From NCBI GenBank assembly GCA_040217155.1, contig JAVJNS010000035.1, forward strand, positions 62,001 to 126,000: 64,000 bases of DNA, given 5' to 3'. This document shows, piece after piece, positions 1 through 8,028 of this stretch. A program made the position numbers and the translations under genes. Under the pieces are notes generated by a model. It did no database searches. It was not told where the DNA came from and saw only the letters and a program-made list of their open reading frames with translations. Within the stretch, counting starts at the first letter, position 1. Every line of letters begins with the position of its first letter. This DNA comes from Pelagibius sp040217155. GTDB lineage: Bacteria > Pseudomonadota > Alphaproteobacteria > Kiloniellales > Kiloniellaceae.

Positions 1-556
1 CGTCGACCACTAGCGCCATATGGACCCGCGAGAGGCGCATTTCCAACAGCAGGTCGAGCACCCGCATCGAGGGGGCCACAACCAGAATTCGCCGCACCAG
101 GTCGACCAGGTCGAAGGTACGGGAACCTTCACGGTCTTTCATATGGTGCAGGACATCCTTGATGTGAACGATACCCACGACTTCGTCCAAAGTGTCCCGA
201 TAGACCGGCAAACGCGAATGTCCGGCGTTGCTCATGACATCGATCAGTTCCTCGATCGGCGTATCGAGGTCGACGGCGACGATGTCGGCGCGCGGCACCA
301 TGGCGTCGTAAGCCGTGAGATGGCGCAGCTTGAGGATGTTCGACAGCATCACGCGTTCGTCACTGGATATCGGCGCGCCGCTGTCGTCCTCGCCTTCTAC
401 CTCCTTGATTTCGTCGATGATCTCTTCAAGGGTTTCGCGCAACTGCGCTTCGCCATGACGGCCCTTCAGCAGTCCGCGTAAACGCTGCCACAACCCGGTT
501 CCGGCCTGTCCGTTGCTGCTGCGCGAAAGTCGGCTGCTGCCGGAAGAATCAGCCAC
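1..556 (-). CDS. CorC/HlyC-like CBS-domain protein, 3' part missing
   Basis: About 185 residues are present, read from a GTG start whose codon lies at 554-556; the gene runs off the window. The visible part has a short polar N-terminus, an acidic EEIIDEIKE helix, then the start of a CBS pair (SDERVMLSNILKLRHLTAYD, then IVAVDLDTPIEELIDVMSNA and SRLPVYRDTLDEVVGIVHIK). This is the cytosolic CorC form without a DUF21 membrane domain. The family is linked to Mg/Co efflux in enterobacteria, but its role here is open. It overlaps the ybeY stop by 8 bases, so it is probably translated from the same message as ybeY and phoH. The transporter-associated C-terminal domain would lie outside the window. 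Confidence 0.85.
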   Translation of the reverse strand, partial: MADSSGSSRLSRSSNGQAGTGLWQRLRGLLKGRHGEAQLRETLEEIIDEIKEVEGEDDSGAPISSDERVMLSNILKLRHLTAYDAMVPRADIVAVDLDTPIEELIDVMSNAGHSRLPVYRDTLDEVVGIVHIKDVLHHMKDREGSRTFDLVDLVRRILVVAPSMRVLDLLLEMRLSRVHMALVVD

Positions 557-1190
557 GTGCGCCTCCACAATCCACCGCCGGCGCCGTCCCGTTCCCCTCA
601 GGATCCGAGGCAGAGAGGTAGGGGTCGTCGATGCCCAGGCGCGCCAAAATTTCAGTCTCCAGGGACTCCATCGCTTCAGCTTCCCCGGGCTCCTGATGAT
701 CGTAGCCCAGGAGATGCAGCAGGCCGTGCACCAAGAGGTGCGTCGTGTGGTCGGCCAAGGCCTTGCCCTGTTCGCGCGCCTCGCGGGAGACGGTTTCGCG
801 GGCCACGACAATATCGCCGAGCAGGCGCGGCAAACCGCCGGCCGGCACAGCGGTCGCGTCTTCCATGTTACGAAAAGACAGCACGTTGGTCGCGTGATCC
901 TTGAGACGATAGTCGCGGTTCAAAATGCGCTGCTCGGCGTCATTGGTGAAGACAATTGAGACTTCCACGGGCCCGTCATCATGAGTTTTCATGGCTGTCG
1001 CAGACTGCTTTTCAACGGCAAGCTTCAATGTCATACGAACCGCTGCTCGAGACAGTTCCTCAAGGTTGCCGACGGCATCTCGCCAGGCCGCGTCGTGAAC
1101 CGATACGGCAGTTTCCAAACTGGTACTTCGGGGCGCGTCTTTCATGGTCGTTACGGCCGCTGGCGTTGCTGGAGAGTGCCGTGCATCCAC
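549..1190 (-). CDS. ybeY: Endoribonuclease YbeY
   Basis: Single-strand-specific metallo-endoribonuclease for 16S rRNA 3' maturation and ribosome quality control, acting in the cytoplasm. The family zinc signature HGLLHLLGYDH is at residues 155-165, with its three histidines intact. At 213 residues it is longer than most YbeY proteins (about 150-170) because of a weakly conserved N-terminus. The GTG start at 1190 has no clear ribosome site; ATG at 1145 is an alternative. It follows phoH by 18 bases and overlaps the CorC-like gene, the usual phoH-ybeY-corC order of proteobacteria. Confidence 0.93.
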   Translation of the reverse strand: MDARHSPATPAAVTTMKDAPRSTSLETAVSVHDAAWRDAVGNLEELSRAAVRMTLKLAVEKQSATAMKTHDDGPVEVSIVFTNDAEQRILNRDYRLKDHATNVLSFRNMEDATAVPAGGLPRLLGDIVVARETVSREAREQGKALADHTTHLLVHGLLHLLGYDHQEPGEAEAMESLETEILARLGIDDPYLSASDPEGNGTAPAVDCGGARG

Positions 1191-1208
1191 AGGGCGGCGG
1201 CACCGGTA

Positions 1209-2255
1209 TCAGCGCTCGGTGCCGAAGAGGTCTCCTTCTCCGGTATTTCCGGCGTCATGGGCCGCGTAAGCACGCACAATCCGTGTTACCAGTGTATGGC
1301 GCACCACGTCCGCAGCAGTGAACTGCACGAAGGCAACGCCTTCCATCTTGGCCAGGATACTGACGGCTTCACCAAGCCCTGAGGGCGCACCCTTGGGCAG
1401 GTCGATCTGCGACAGGTCCCCGGTCACAACCATGCGGCTGTTCTCGCCAAGCCGGGTCAGCGCCATCTTCATTTGCACCGGCGTAGTATTTTGCGCCTCA
1501 TCGAGGATGATGAAGGCATTGGACAGGGTGCGTCCACGCATGAAAGCGAGGGGCGCCACCTCAATCTCGCCGTTGGCGAGGCGGCTCGCCACCTGGGTCG
1601 CCGGCAGCATGTCATAAAGCGCATCATAGAGCGGACGCAGGTAGGGATCGACCTTTTCATGTAGGTCGCCCGGCAGGAATCCGAGGCGCTCACCGGCCTC
1701 CACCGCCGGGCGCGACAGGATGATGCGCTCCACCGCACCCTCGATCAGCATCGACACGGCCATGGCCGCGGCCAGGTAGGTCTTGCCGGTGCCGGCCGGG
1801 CCAATGCCGAATACCAGTTCCTGGTCGCGCAGCGCCTGAACGTAGGCTTTCTGCCCCGGTGAACGCGGTGTCAGGCGGCGTTTGCGTGTGGCAATCGCGA
1901 GCTCGTCGCTGTGCACGGCGCGCACCGCGTCATGGCCGCTCTCTTCAGCCGGCGCCTGCACTGCCATGCGCACCACGGCGTCGACCTCGCCGTCGCCGAC
2001 ATCCATCCCCTTCTTGAGACGCCGGTATAGCGCGGTCAGAGCGGCGTTGGCCGCTTCCACAGAGTCGGCCGGCCCGGTGATCGCCAAGCGATTGCCCCGC
2101 GAGGCCAGTCTGACGCCAAGTTGTTGTTCGATGCGCAGCAAATTCTGGTCGTGCTCACCATAGAGCATCGGCAGCAGGGTATTGTCGTCGAACTGGATGA
2201 AGGTCGGTTCGCCGACCTCGTCCGAAGTCACGCCGGGAAGACTGTCGGAGCTCAA
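1209..2255 (-). CDS. phoH: PhoH-like ATPase
   Basis: Cytoplasmic ATPase of the PhoH/YbeZ family, thought to act with YbeY in RNA metabolism. A KH-like N-terminal part (about residues 20-85) precedes the ATPase domain. Walker A GPAGTGKT is at 152-159 and the Walker B stretch FIILDEAQN lies further on, followed by the sensor-like VVTGDLSQIDLP. The 348-residue length is normal. The start is TTG at 2253-2255, overlapping the miaB stop by four bases (TTGA), with AAGGA about 8 bases upstream, so it is translationally coupled to miaB. Confidence 0.93.
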   Translation of the reverse strand: MSSDSLPGVTSDEVGEPTFIQFDDNTLLPMLYGEHDQNLLRIEQQLGVRLASRGNRLAITGPADSVEAANAALTALYRRLKKGMDVGDGEVDAVVRMAVQAPAEESGHDAVRAVHSDELAIATRKRRLTPRSPGQKAYVQALRDQELVFGIGPAGTGKTYLAAAMAVSMLIEGAVERIILSRPAVEAGERLGFLPGDLHEKVDPYLRPLYDALYDMLPATQVASRLANGEIEVAPLAFMRGRTLSNAFIILDEAQNTTPVQMKMALTRLGENSRMVVTGDLSQIDLPKGAPSGLGEAVSILAKMEGVAFVQFTAADVVRHTLVTRIVRAYAAHDAGNTGEGDLFGTER

Positions 2256-3727
2256 GCTGGGATCCTTGTATTCTGGGGGCCTGAGGCCGGACCTTCAGCG
2301 GTCGCCACATCGGTCTTGAGACAACCGGCCAGGCTGTTGGGATGGGCCGCTTCGATCTGCACCTCGATGAGCACGCCGGTGAGACGTGCTATCGCCACTT
2401 CGGGCACAGTCACGTGGACGGCTTGCATATAAGGACTGCGGCCAACAAGCTGGCCAAGCCGGCGTCCCGGGCGCTCCAGCAGCACCGGCAGATCGCGGCC
2501 GACACAGGCGGCATTGAAAGACACGGCCTGTTCGCCGAGCAGCTGCTGGAGGCCGGCAAGCCGTTCGGCCTTCACCGCCTCGGGCACCTGGGTTGTCTCG
2601 ACTGCCGCCGGGGTGCCGGGCCGCGGGCTGTACTTGAAGGAATAGGCCTGGGCATAGCCCACTTCATTGACGAGCTTCAAGGTATCGGCGAAGTCGGCGT
2701 CGCTCTCGCCGGGAAAGCCGACGATGAAGTCGGAGGACAGCGCCAGATCGGCGCGCGCCTTGCGCAGGCGCTCAATGATCTTCAAATAGTCCGCCGCCGT
2801 GTGGCGTCGGTTCATGGCGGCTAGGATACGGTCGGAACCCGATTGCACCGGAAGGTGCAGGTACGGCATCAGCTTTTCCACGTCGCCGTGGGCGGCGATC
2901 AGCTCTTCGTCCATGTCGCGCGGATGCGACGTTGTATATCGCAGCCGTGAGAGTCCGTCGATCTCCGCCAGGGCGCGGATCAGCCGACCGAGCCCCCAGG
3001 TGCCAACTTTCGCAGTTCCGCCGTTCGGCGCTTCGCCGTGGTAAGCGTTGACGTTCTGGCCGAGCAGGGTGATTTCCTGCACGCCCGCCGCCGCCAGGCG
3101 CCGCGCCTCCGCGATAATTGCCGCTGCAGGGCGCGAATACTCGGCGCCGCGGGTATAGGGTACGACGCAGAAACTGCAGAACTTGTCGCAGCCTTCCTGT
3201 ACCGAAATGAAGGCAGACGCTCCAGGCGCCGCGGTCTCCTCCGGCAAATGGTCGAACTTTGATTCCACCGGAAAGTCGATGTCCATGACACCGCGCCTAC
3301 CGCCGGCGCGGGCCACCCGGGCGACCATCTCCGGCAGACGATGGTATGTCTGCGGTCCAAAGACAAGATCGACCTGGGGCGCGCGGCGCAGGATTTCATC
3401 GCCCTCGGCTTGGGCGACACAGCCGGCTACCGCCAGCAGCATCTCGCCGCCTTCTTGCGCGCGTTCCTGCTGGAAGGCGCGCAATCGGCCGAGCTCCGAG
3501 AAAACCTTCTCCGCCGCCTTCTCGCGGATATGGCAGGTGTTGAGGATCACCATGTCGGCGCCACGCGGACTATCAACCGCCTGATAGCCAAGCGGCGCCA
3601 GCACATCGGCCATGCGCGTCGAGTCATAGACATTCATTTGGCAGCCGTAGGTCTTTATGAACAGCCGCTTCTTGGCCTTGGCGCCCATCTGTCCGACTGT
3701 CTCTACACCGGTTTGTTCCGCTACCAT
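2252..3727 (-). CDS. miaB: tRNA-2-methylthio-N6-dimethylallyladenosine synthase MiaB
   Basis: Radical-SAM methylthiotransferase that converts i6A37 to ms2i6A37 in tRNAs reading UNN codons. From the ATG at 3727 it has 491 residues. The N-terminal MTTase domain carries Cys29 (TYGCQMN), Cys65 and Cys103 for the auxiliary cluster. The radical-SAM motif GCDKFCSFC supplies Cys180, Cys184 and Cys187. A C-terminal TRAM domain follows. A longer reading frame begins at 3796, but that start would overlap plsC and adds an arginine-rich leader; the 3727 start has GGAG 7 bases upstream. It lies 22 bases after plsC. Confidence 0.96.
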   Translation of the reverse strand: MVAEQTGVETVGQMGAKAKKRLFIKTYGCQMNVYDSTRMADVLAPLGYQAVDSPRGADMVILNTCHIREKAAEKVFSELGRLRAFQQERAQEGGEMLLAVAGCVAQAEGDEILRRAPQVDLVFGPQTYHRLPEMVARVARAGGRRGVMDIDFPVESKFDHLPEETAAPGASAFISVQEGCDKFCSFCVVPYTRGAEYSRPAAAIIAEARRLAAAGVQEITLLGQNVNAYHGEAPNGGTAKVGTWGLGRLIRALAEIDGLSRLRYTTSHPRDMDEELIAAHGDVEKLMPYLHLPVQSGSDRILAAMNRRHTAADYLKIIERLRKARADLALSSDFIVGFPGESDADFADTLKLVNEVGYAQAYSFKYSPRPGTPAAVETTQVPEAVKAERLAGLQQLLGEQAVSFNAACVGRDLPVLLERPGRRLGQLVGRSPYMQAVHVTVPEVAIARLTGVLIEVQIEAAHPNSLAGCLKTDVATAEGPASGPQNTRIPA

Positions 3728-3749
3728 TTCTACTCCAACCGTAACCTGG

Positions 3750-4583
3750 CTAGGCTGCCGAAGCGGCCGCCGGCATTTGCGGCGACGTCTGCGCATGCCC
3801 GGAGAGAGCCGCCGCCACGCCGCGCGAGACCACGTCGTAACAATAGTCGCTCAACGCCTTGCGCGAGCCGAACTGCTCGATCGATACCGGTTCGTGGAAC
3901 TCCACCACCACCGTCACAAGGCCGAGACCGATGGCATGCCAGAGGTGCGAACCCAACTCCATATCGCCGTACCAGGCGAAAAACGGCCTTAGATAGCGGC
4001 CCAAAGGCAGTCCGTCGAGTCTTGTATAGCTGATCGAAACCGGCTGCACGGTCAGTGGCTCGCCCTGCGGCCGGCGCTCCGCCACCGAGAATAGGGCTGA
4101 CTTGAACGCCAGGATGCCGTTGCCGTCGCCTGAGGTTCCCTCAGGAAACAGGATCAGGTTGTCACCGGCGTCGAGCCGCCGGGCCATTTCATCGCGGTGC
4201 GCTGCGGTGCGCTGCCCCCGGCGCTCAACGAAAACGGTTTCCTGCAATCTGGCCAGCCAAGAAAAGAATGGCCAGGTGGCGACCTCGGCTTTGGCGACAA
4301 ATGAGGCCTCTACCAGCGTACCCAGCGCTTCGATATCGAAGTAGGAAACATGGTTGGCCACGAAGAGAGTGGGATGGCGCCGCGAGGGACGGCCACGTCT
4401 TTCAACCTTGACTCCGAGGATTCTGCAGGCCCGCCGGTGGTACCAAACGGGTAGCGTTTTGCGCAGCGGCCAGTGAAAAGTCACGGCTAAAAGCTGAACC
4501 GGCATAAGAGCAAGAGTAAGGCCAGCATAGGCCGAAAGGCGGCAGAGGGCAGTTGTCGGTGAACCGATCCTAGATGCCGTCAT
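3750..4583 (-). CDS. 1-acyl-sn-glycerol-3-phosphate acyltransferase (PlsC/OlsA type)
   Basis: Membrane-associated acyltransferase of the PlsC family. The catalytic HX4D box is NHVSYFD (His78 to Asp83) and the substrate box FPEGTSG begins at 146. A hydrophobic N-terminal segment (about 20-38) probably anchors it. Its start overlaps the stop of the N-acyltransferase gene upstream by four bases. That pairing matches olsB-olsA loci, in which OlsB makes lyso-ornithine lipid and OlsA adds the second acyl chain. It could equally be the general phosphatidic-acid enzyme PlsC, and sequence alone does not decide. Confidence 0.88.
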   Translation of the reverse strand: MTASRIGSPTTALCRLSAYAGLTLALMPVQLLAVTFHWPLRKTLPVWYHRRACRILGVKVERRGRPSRRHPTLFVANHVSYFDIEALGTLVEASFVAKAEVATWPFFSWLARLQETVFVERRGQRTAAHRDEMARRLDAGDNLILFPEGTSGDGNGILAFKSALFSVAERRPQGEPLTVQPVSISYTRLDGLPLGRYLRPFFAWYGDMELGSHLWHAIGLGLVTVVVEFHEPVSIEQFGSRKALSDYCYDVVSRGVAAALSGHAQTSPQMPAAASAA

Positions 4584-5434
4584 GCGCCTCCACCGGGTCC
4601 GTCGGTGGCGGCACCGTCCTGCTCTCCGCCTTGGTCGTCGCGCTTGTAGTGGCGCAGATACTTGTCCGTCACCCAGTCGGTCTTCACCACCACGCAGACG
4701 TCGGTGGTGCCGAACTCAGGATCCACGACAGCGCCATCGCCGACGAACCCACCAAGGCGCAGGTATCCTTTCACCAGCGGCGGCAGACCCTGCCGGCCCT
4801 TTGGGATGCTGACCTGGTCGGCCGGCAACAAGTCCATGGAAACAAAGCGTTCGGGCACAGCCCGTGTGCGCAGCGCCGGTGGCGCCAGGTGGTGGTGATA
4901 GAGATAGGCCAACGGCATGCGAAGTTCTTCCGGGTCGGTTCCCGGCAGGCTGGCACAGCCGAACATGATCGAGATGTCGTGGTAAAACACATACTGCGCG
5001 ATGCCACGCCACAGCAGCTGCATCGTGGCGCCGCTGCGATAGGTGGGATCGACGCAGGAGCGGCCGAGTTCCAGGATCTCGCCGGGATAGCCGGTCAAGT
5101 TTTCGATGAGATACTCGTCGCTGGTATAGAACTGACCTCGTCGGGTCGCCCCCTCGCGCCGCATCACGCGGTAGGTCCCCACAACGGCGTCGGCGCCGCT
5201 GCCGCGCTCCTCATCGAAGACCAGCAAGTGATCGCAATAGTCATCGAAAGAGTCGAAGTCGCGCCGCAGCGCGGCCATCTCGTCGGTCGGCTTGGCCGAC
5301 ATGGACTCGTAGAATACGCGGTAGCGCAGGGCCTGGGCGGCGCGAATCTCTGCCGCGCCCTCGGCCAGACGGATACGCAGATTGCCGCCAACCACGTCAA
5401 CCGGACGGTCAGATTTGGCTTCTGCGAGACTCAT
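4580..5434 (-). CDS. OlsB-like L-ornithine N(alpha)-acyltransferase, GNAT fold
   Basis: 284-residue protein of the acetyltransferase-fold family that contains OlsB, which transfers a 3-hydroxyacyl group from acyl carrier protein to ornithine in the first step of ornithine-lipid synthesis. Family features seen are ALRYRVFYESM near residue 42, VGTYRVMR, LELGRSCVDP and the later YLRLGGFVGDGAVVDPEFGT. A longer frame begins at 5623, but that start would run into fur; ATG at 5434 has GGGAG close upstream. It is coupled by a four-base overlap to the plsC-type gene. Ornithine-lipid synthesis is inferred from the pair. Confidence 0.8.
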   Translation of the reverse strand: MSLAEAKSDRPVDVVGGNLRIRLAEGAAEIRAAQALRYRVFYESMSAKPTDEMAALRRDFDSFDDYCDHLLVFDEERGSGADAVVGTYRVMRREGATRRGQFYTSDEYLIENLTGYPGEILELGRSCVDPTYRSGATMQLLWRGIAQYVFYHDISIMFGCASLPGTDPEELRMPLAYLYHHHLAPPALRTRAVPERFVSMDLLPADQVSIPKGRQGLPPLVKGYLRLGGFVGDGAVVDPEFGTTDVCVVVKTDWVTDKYLRHYKRDDQGGEQDGAATDGPGGGA

Positions 5435-5474
5435 GGGTACTCCCTTCACGAGGCCGCGGCGTCGGCCGGGCCCA

Positions 5475-5918
5475 TCAGGATTCGTTGGTCGACCCGCCCT
5501 CGTCGTCACCCGCCTTGATGCGGACTCCGAAGAGTTCAAGACGATGATCGACGAGGCGGTAGCCGAGCGCTTTGGCAACCTCGGACTGCAGGCGTTCGAT
5601 CTCCTCGTTGGAGAACTCCACAACTTCTCCGGTTTTTACATCTATGAGGTGATCATGATGCTCCTCGGGCCGTTCCTCGTAGCGGGCACGGCCGTCGCCA
5701 AAGTCGTGCCGTTCGAGAATGCTCGCTTCTTCGAACAGCTTGACCGTCCGGTACACGGTTGCAATCGAGATGCGCGGATCGTGCTCGACGGCCCGTTGAT
5801 AGACCAACTCCACATCTGGATGGTCGCTCGATTCAGACAGCACGCGCGCGATCACGCGGCGCTGGTCGGTCATCTTCAGACCCTTTTCGATACACAGCTT
5901 CTCCAAGCGATCACCCAT
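5475..5918 (-). CDS. fur: Fur-family transcriptional regulator
   Basis: 147-residue metal-responsive repressor. The winged-helix part has KMTDQRRVIARVLSE and the recognition helix region ISIATVYRTVKLFEE. The dimer domain holds EEHHDHLIDVKTGEVVEF, with the metal-binding histidines of canonical Fur/Mur rather than the haem motif of Irr. It lacks the C-terminal CxxC pairs of zinc-structured Fur proteins. In alphaproteobacteria such proteins often respond to Mn (Mur) as well as Fe, so the metal is not settled. A longer frame from 6011 is unlikely because it begins upstream of the probable promoter. It precedes the OlsB-like gene by 40 bases. Confidence 0.92.
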   Translation of the reverse strand: MGDRLEKLCIEKGLKMTDQRRVIARVLSESSDHPDVELVYQRAVEHDPRISIATVYRTVKLFEEASILERHDFGDGRARYEERPEEHHDHLIDVKTGEVVEFSNEEIERLQSEVAKALGYRLVDHRLELFGVRIKAGDDEGGSTNES

Positions 5919-5985
5919 GCCAAACCCAAGCCCTGTAAAATTCGTCTGCTGCAACTCGGCAAAATCCCGGAAGATCAAGTGCGGG

Positions 5986-6015
5986 ATTATAACGGAAAAA
6001 GCGCCGCACACCTAA
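5986..6015 (-). promoter_or_regulatory. Probable fur promoter
   Basis: On the minus strand a perfect TATAAT lies at 5986-5991, with a weak -35-like TTAGGT at 6010-6015 (18-base spacer). It stands in the gap between mucR and fur and would give a leader of about 60 bases before the fur ATG. The -10 is seen directly; assignment as the start site is inference. Confidence 0.4.
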
Positions 6016-6068
6016 TGGCTGCGACGCTGATTTCCACTGCTGCCCAAGCGCAGGAGCGGCACCAACAC

Positions 6069-6482
6069 TCACCCCTTGCGGCGGGCGCGCGTCCCTAGAC
6101 CGATCTGCTTTGCCAGCTTGCTGCGCTGCTTGGCGTAATTTGGCGCCACCATTGGATAGTCGGCGGGCAAACCCCAGCGCTCCCGGTAGTCTTCTGGCGA
6201 CATGTCATAGGCCGTCTTGAGATGGCGCTTCAGCATCTTCAGCTTCTTGCCGTCTTCCAGGCAGACAATGAACTCGGGCGTCACCGACTTCTTGATCGGC
6301 ACCGCAGGCGACGGCCGCTCCGGCTCGCGCTCCCGCGCCGTTCCAACATTGGACAGCGTCTCATAAACGTCCCGAATAATCAGCGGCAGATCGGCGACTG
6401 CTACAGAATTATTGGAAACATGAGCTGCGACGATGTTTGTCGTCAACGAAAGCAATTCGCTTTGCTTCGCTTGATCGGACAT
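6069..6482 (-). CDS. MucR/Ros-family transcriptional regulator
   Basis: 137-residue DNA-binding protein of the MucR family, which in alphaproteobacteria controls surface polysaccharide, motility and cell-cycle genes. The N-terminal half (SELLSLTTNIVAAHVSNNSV and LIIRDVYETLSN) is the oligomerisation region. The C-terminal domain has VCLEDGKKLKMLKRHLKTAY and MSPEDYRERWGLPADYPMVA. The second Cys of the Ros zinc site is Asp and the second His is changed, so classical zinc binding is doubtful. The ATG at 6482 is preceded by GAGGAG. The gene is flanked by AT-rich DNA and has its own promoter. Confidence 0.92.
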   Translation of the reverse strand: MSDQAKQSELLSLTTNIVAAHVSNNSVAVADLPLIIRDVYETLSNVGTAREREPERPSPAVPIKKSVTPEFIVCLEDGKKLKMLKRHLKTAYDMSPEDYRERWGLPADYPMVAPNYAKQRSKLAKQIGLGTRARRKG

Positions 6483-6515
6483 TGATCTATTACACTCCTC
6501 GAAATCCCAGTAACA

Positions 6516-6544
6516 TATATAAAAACTCTCAATCAGGAATTCAA
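6516..6544 (-). promoter_or_regulatory. mucR promoter
   Basis: On the minus strand TTGAAT at 6539-6544 and TATATA at 6516-6521 are separated by exactly 17 bases, a good sigma-70-type promoter 34 bases before the mucR start codon. The surrounding 6483-6660 is strikingly AT-rich with T-tracts, the sort of DNA that MucR proteins favour, so autoregulation is plausible but not shown. Confidence 0.6.
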
Positions 6545-6665
6545 CATTATTGAACAGAAAAAACAATAGTCAGAAACAGCAGAAATGTCATTGAATATTG
6601 TTGTTGCACCAAATCCTGCCATTTTCATTTAATTAAAAGTGCTGTGCAGGACTGGCGGGGTTTAT

Positions 6666-6692
6666 CGAAGTCTGCCGGCAAAGCCGACTTCG
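6666..6692 (-). terminator. Hairpin after rimI
   Basis: CGAAGTC at 6666-6672 is the exact inverted repeat of GACTTCG at 6686-6692, with an inner GGC/GCC pairing. It begins one base after the rimI stop codon. There is no U-tract, so termination is only a suggestion; it may instead mark the end of the tsaB-rimI message. Confidence 0.35.
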
Positions 6693-6693
6693 C

Positions 6694-7197
6694 CTATGGG
6701 CCAGGGTGCCCCGCTTGTTCGAGTTCAAGGGCCAGAATAATCGCGTCCGCGCGTCCGCCGTCCGCTGTTTGGTAGTAATTCCTGCGCCGACTCAACGCTT
6801 GGAAGCCCCTTCGCCGGTAAAGTGTCAGTGCCGTCCGGTTGTGCTCTGCAACCTCGAGCGTTATTCGCTGAGCGCCACGGCGGGAGGCCTCCGCTACGGC
6901 CACCTTCAACAGATTCTCTCCGTGTCCCGAGCGGCGCGCTGGTGGCGCCACGCCCAGGGTCAGAAGCTCCGCCTCCTCAAAAAGCACCTGGGCCAGAGCA
7001 AAGCCGACTGGCACCCCCTCGGCCACCGCCAAAAACCCGAAAACGCCAGGCAGAGCCATGATTTCAGCCAGGGAGCGGGCGCTCCAGGGCGTTCCGGGAG
7101 AAGCCTCGCCATCCACCGGCGCAAAGCACCTTTCATTGAGTTCGGCCAAAACCGCCAGGTCGCAGGCGCCAACTGGCTGGATCGTAGAAGCGTTCAA
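6694..7197 (-). CDS. rimI: Ribosomal-protein-alanine N-acetyltransferase RimI
   Basis: 167-residue GNAT enzyme that acetylates the N-terminal alanine of ribosomal protein S18 from acetyl-CoA. The acetyl-CoA loop is the stretch GVAPPARRSGHGENLLKVAV, in which RRSGHG stands for the usual R/Q-x-x-G-x-G. The following ITLEVAEHNRTALTLYRRRGF is the standard RimI C-terminal motif, including the N/Y pair. It overlaps tsaB by four bases, and tsaB-rimI adjacency is common in bacteria. Confidence 0.9.
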   Translation of the reverse strand: MNASTIQPVGACDLAVLAELNERCFAPVDGEASPGTPWSARSLAEIMALPGVFGFLAVAEGVPVGFALAQVLFEEAELLTLGVAPPARRSGHGENLLKVAVAEASRRGAQRITLEVAEHNRTALTLYRRRGFQALSRRRNYYQTADGGRADAIILALELEQAGHPGP

Positions 7198-7925
7198 GAG
7201 GGGCGCTTTCCGCCTTTTGGGTGCCGTTTCGGCCGGATCGGGGTTGGTCTAAGCGGTTTGGCGGGCGTCACATCCGGCGCACGCAGATAGACTGGCCGGA
7301 CCGGAGTCTGGGCCGCCCGCGCGGGGTCGCGCAACGCCGCGCGCTCAGCCAGCAGGACTGCGGCTGCCGGTCCAGCGGCGGCGGCCAACAGCACATCGCC
7401 CCGCCCGGCCTCTTCCAACACCGGGGCCGCGCGGGCCGCAGCATCGCCGGTCAGCACCAGGGGGCCCGGCGCGGCGGCGGCGGGCAGGGCCTCCAGAGCA
7501 ATTTCCGCCGGCGGGCCCACGGCCCTCAGATCGGCATCAAAGGCTTGGATGAACAGCTCGTAACGCTTGGAGTCCAAGACCGCCAGCAAACGCCGGCCAG
7601 CGCGTTCCTGCGGGCTCGCCGCAGCGGCGGCTACTTCAAAGGACGACACACCGATAAGCGGCAGCCCCCGGGCCAGCGCCAAGCCGCGTGCTGTCGCCAA
7701 ACCTATGCGAACGCCAGTAAATCCGCCGGGGCCGGTGGTTACGGCCAGGGCGTCAAGATCGGCAAAGTCCCAGCCGACCTCGGCCATTACCTCGGCGATC
7801 ATCGGAACCAGCCGCTCCGATTGACCGCGCGCCATGAGGTTGAAGCGCCGCGCGACTACGCCGTCGCCCGACCAGAGCGCCACCGAGCAAGATCCACCGG
7901 CAGTATCCAGGGCCAGCAGGTTCAT
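7194..7925 (-). CDS. tsaB: tRNA threonylcarbamoyladenosine biosynthesis protein TsaB
   Basis: 243-residue ASKHA-fold protein that forms the TsaD-TsaB-TsaE complex for t6A37 modification of ANN-decoding tRNAs. The start LLALDTAGGSCSVALW and the motif TTGPGGFTGVRIGLATARGL (about residues 65-84) are diagnostic. It is not itself the catalytic subunit. Its four-base overlap with rimI suggests a two-gene operon, divergent from the dipeptidase gene at 8029. Confidence 0.93.
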   Translation of the reverse strand: MNLLALDTAGGSCSVALWSGDGVVARRFNLMARGQSERLVPMIAEVMAEVGWDFADLDALAVTTGPGGFTGVRIGLATARGLALARGLPLIGVSSFEVAAAAASPQERAGRRLLAVLDSKRYELFIQAFDADLRAVGPPAEIALEALPAAAAPGPLVLTGDAAARAAPVLEEAGRGDVLLAAAAGPAAAVLLAERAALRDPARAAQTPVRPVYLRAPDVTPAKPLRPTPIRPKRHPKGGKRPS

Positions 7926-8028
7926 CTCCGACCCCTAATTCCTTGGCTTGTCATCGCAGACTTTCCGCAGCAACACACATTGTGTTAACAGGTCCACATC
8001 CACTGCGTCGCCGAAAGAGTTGAGCCTC

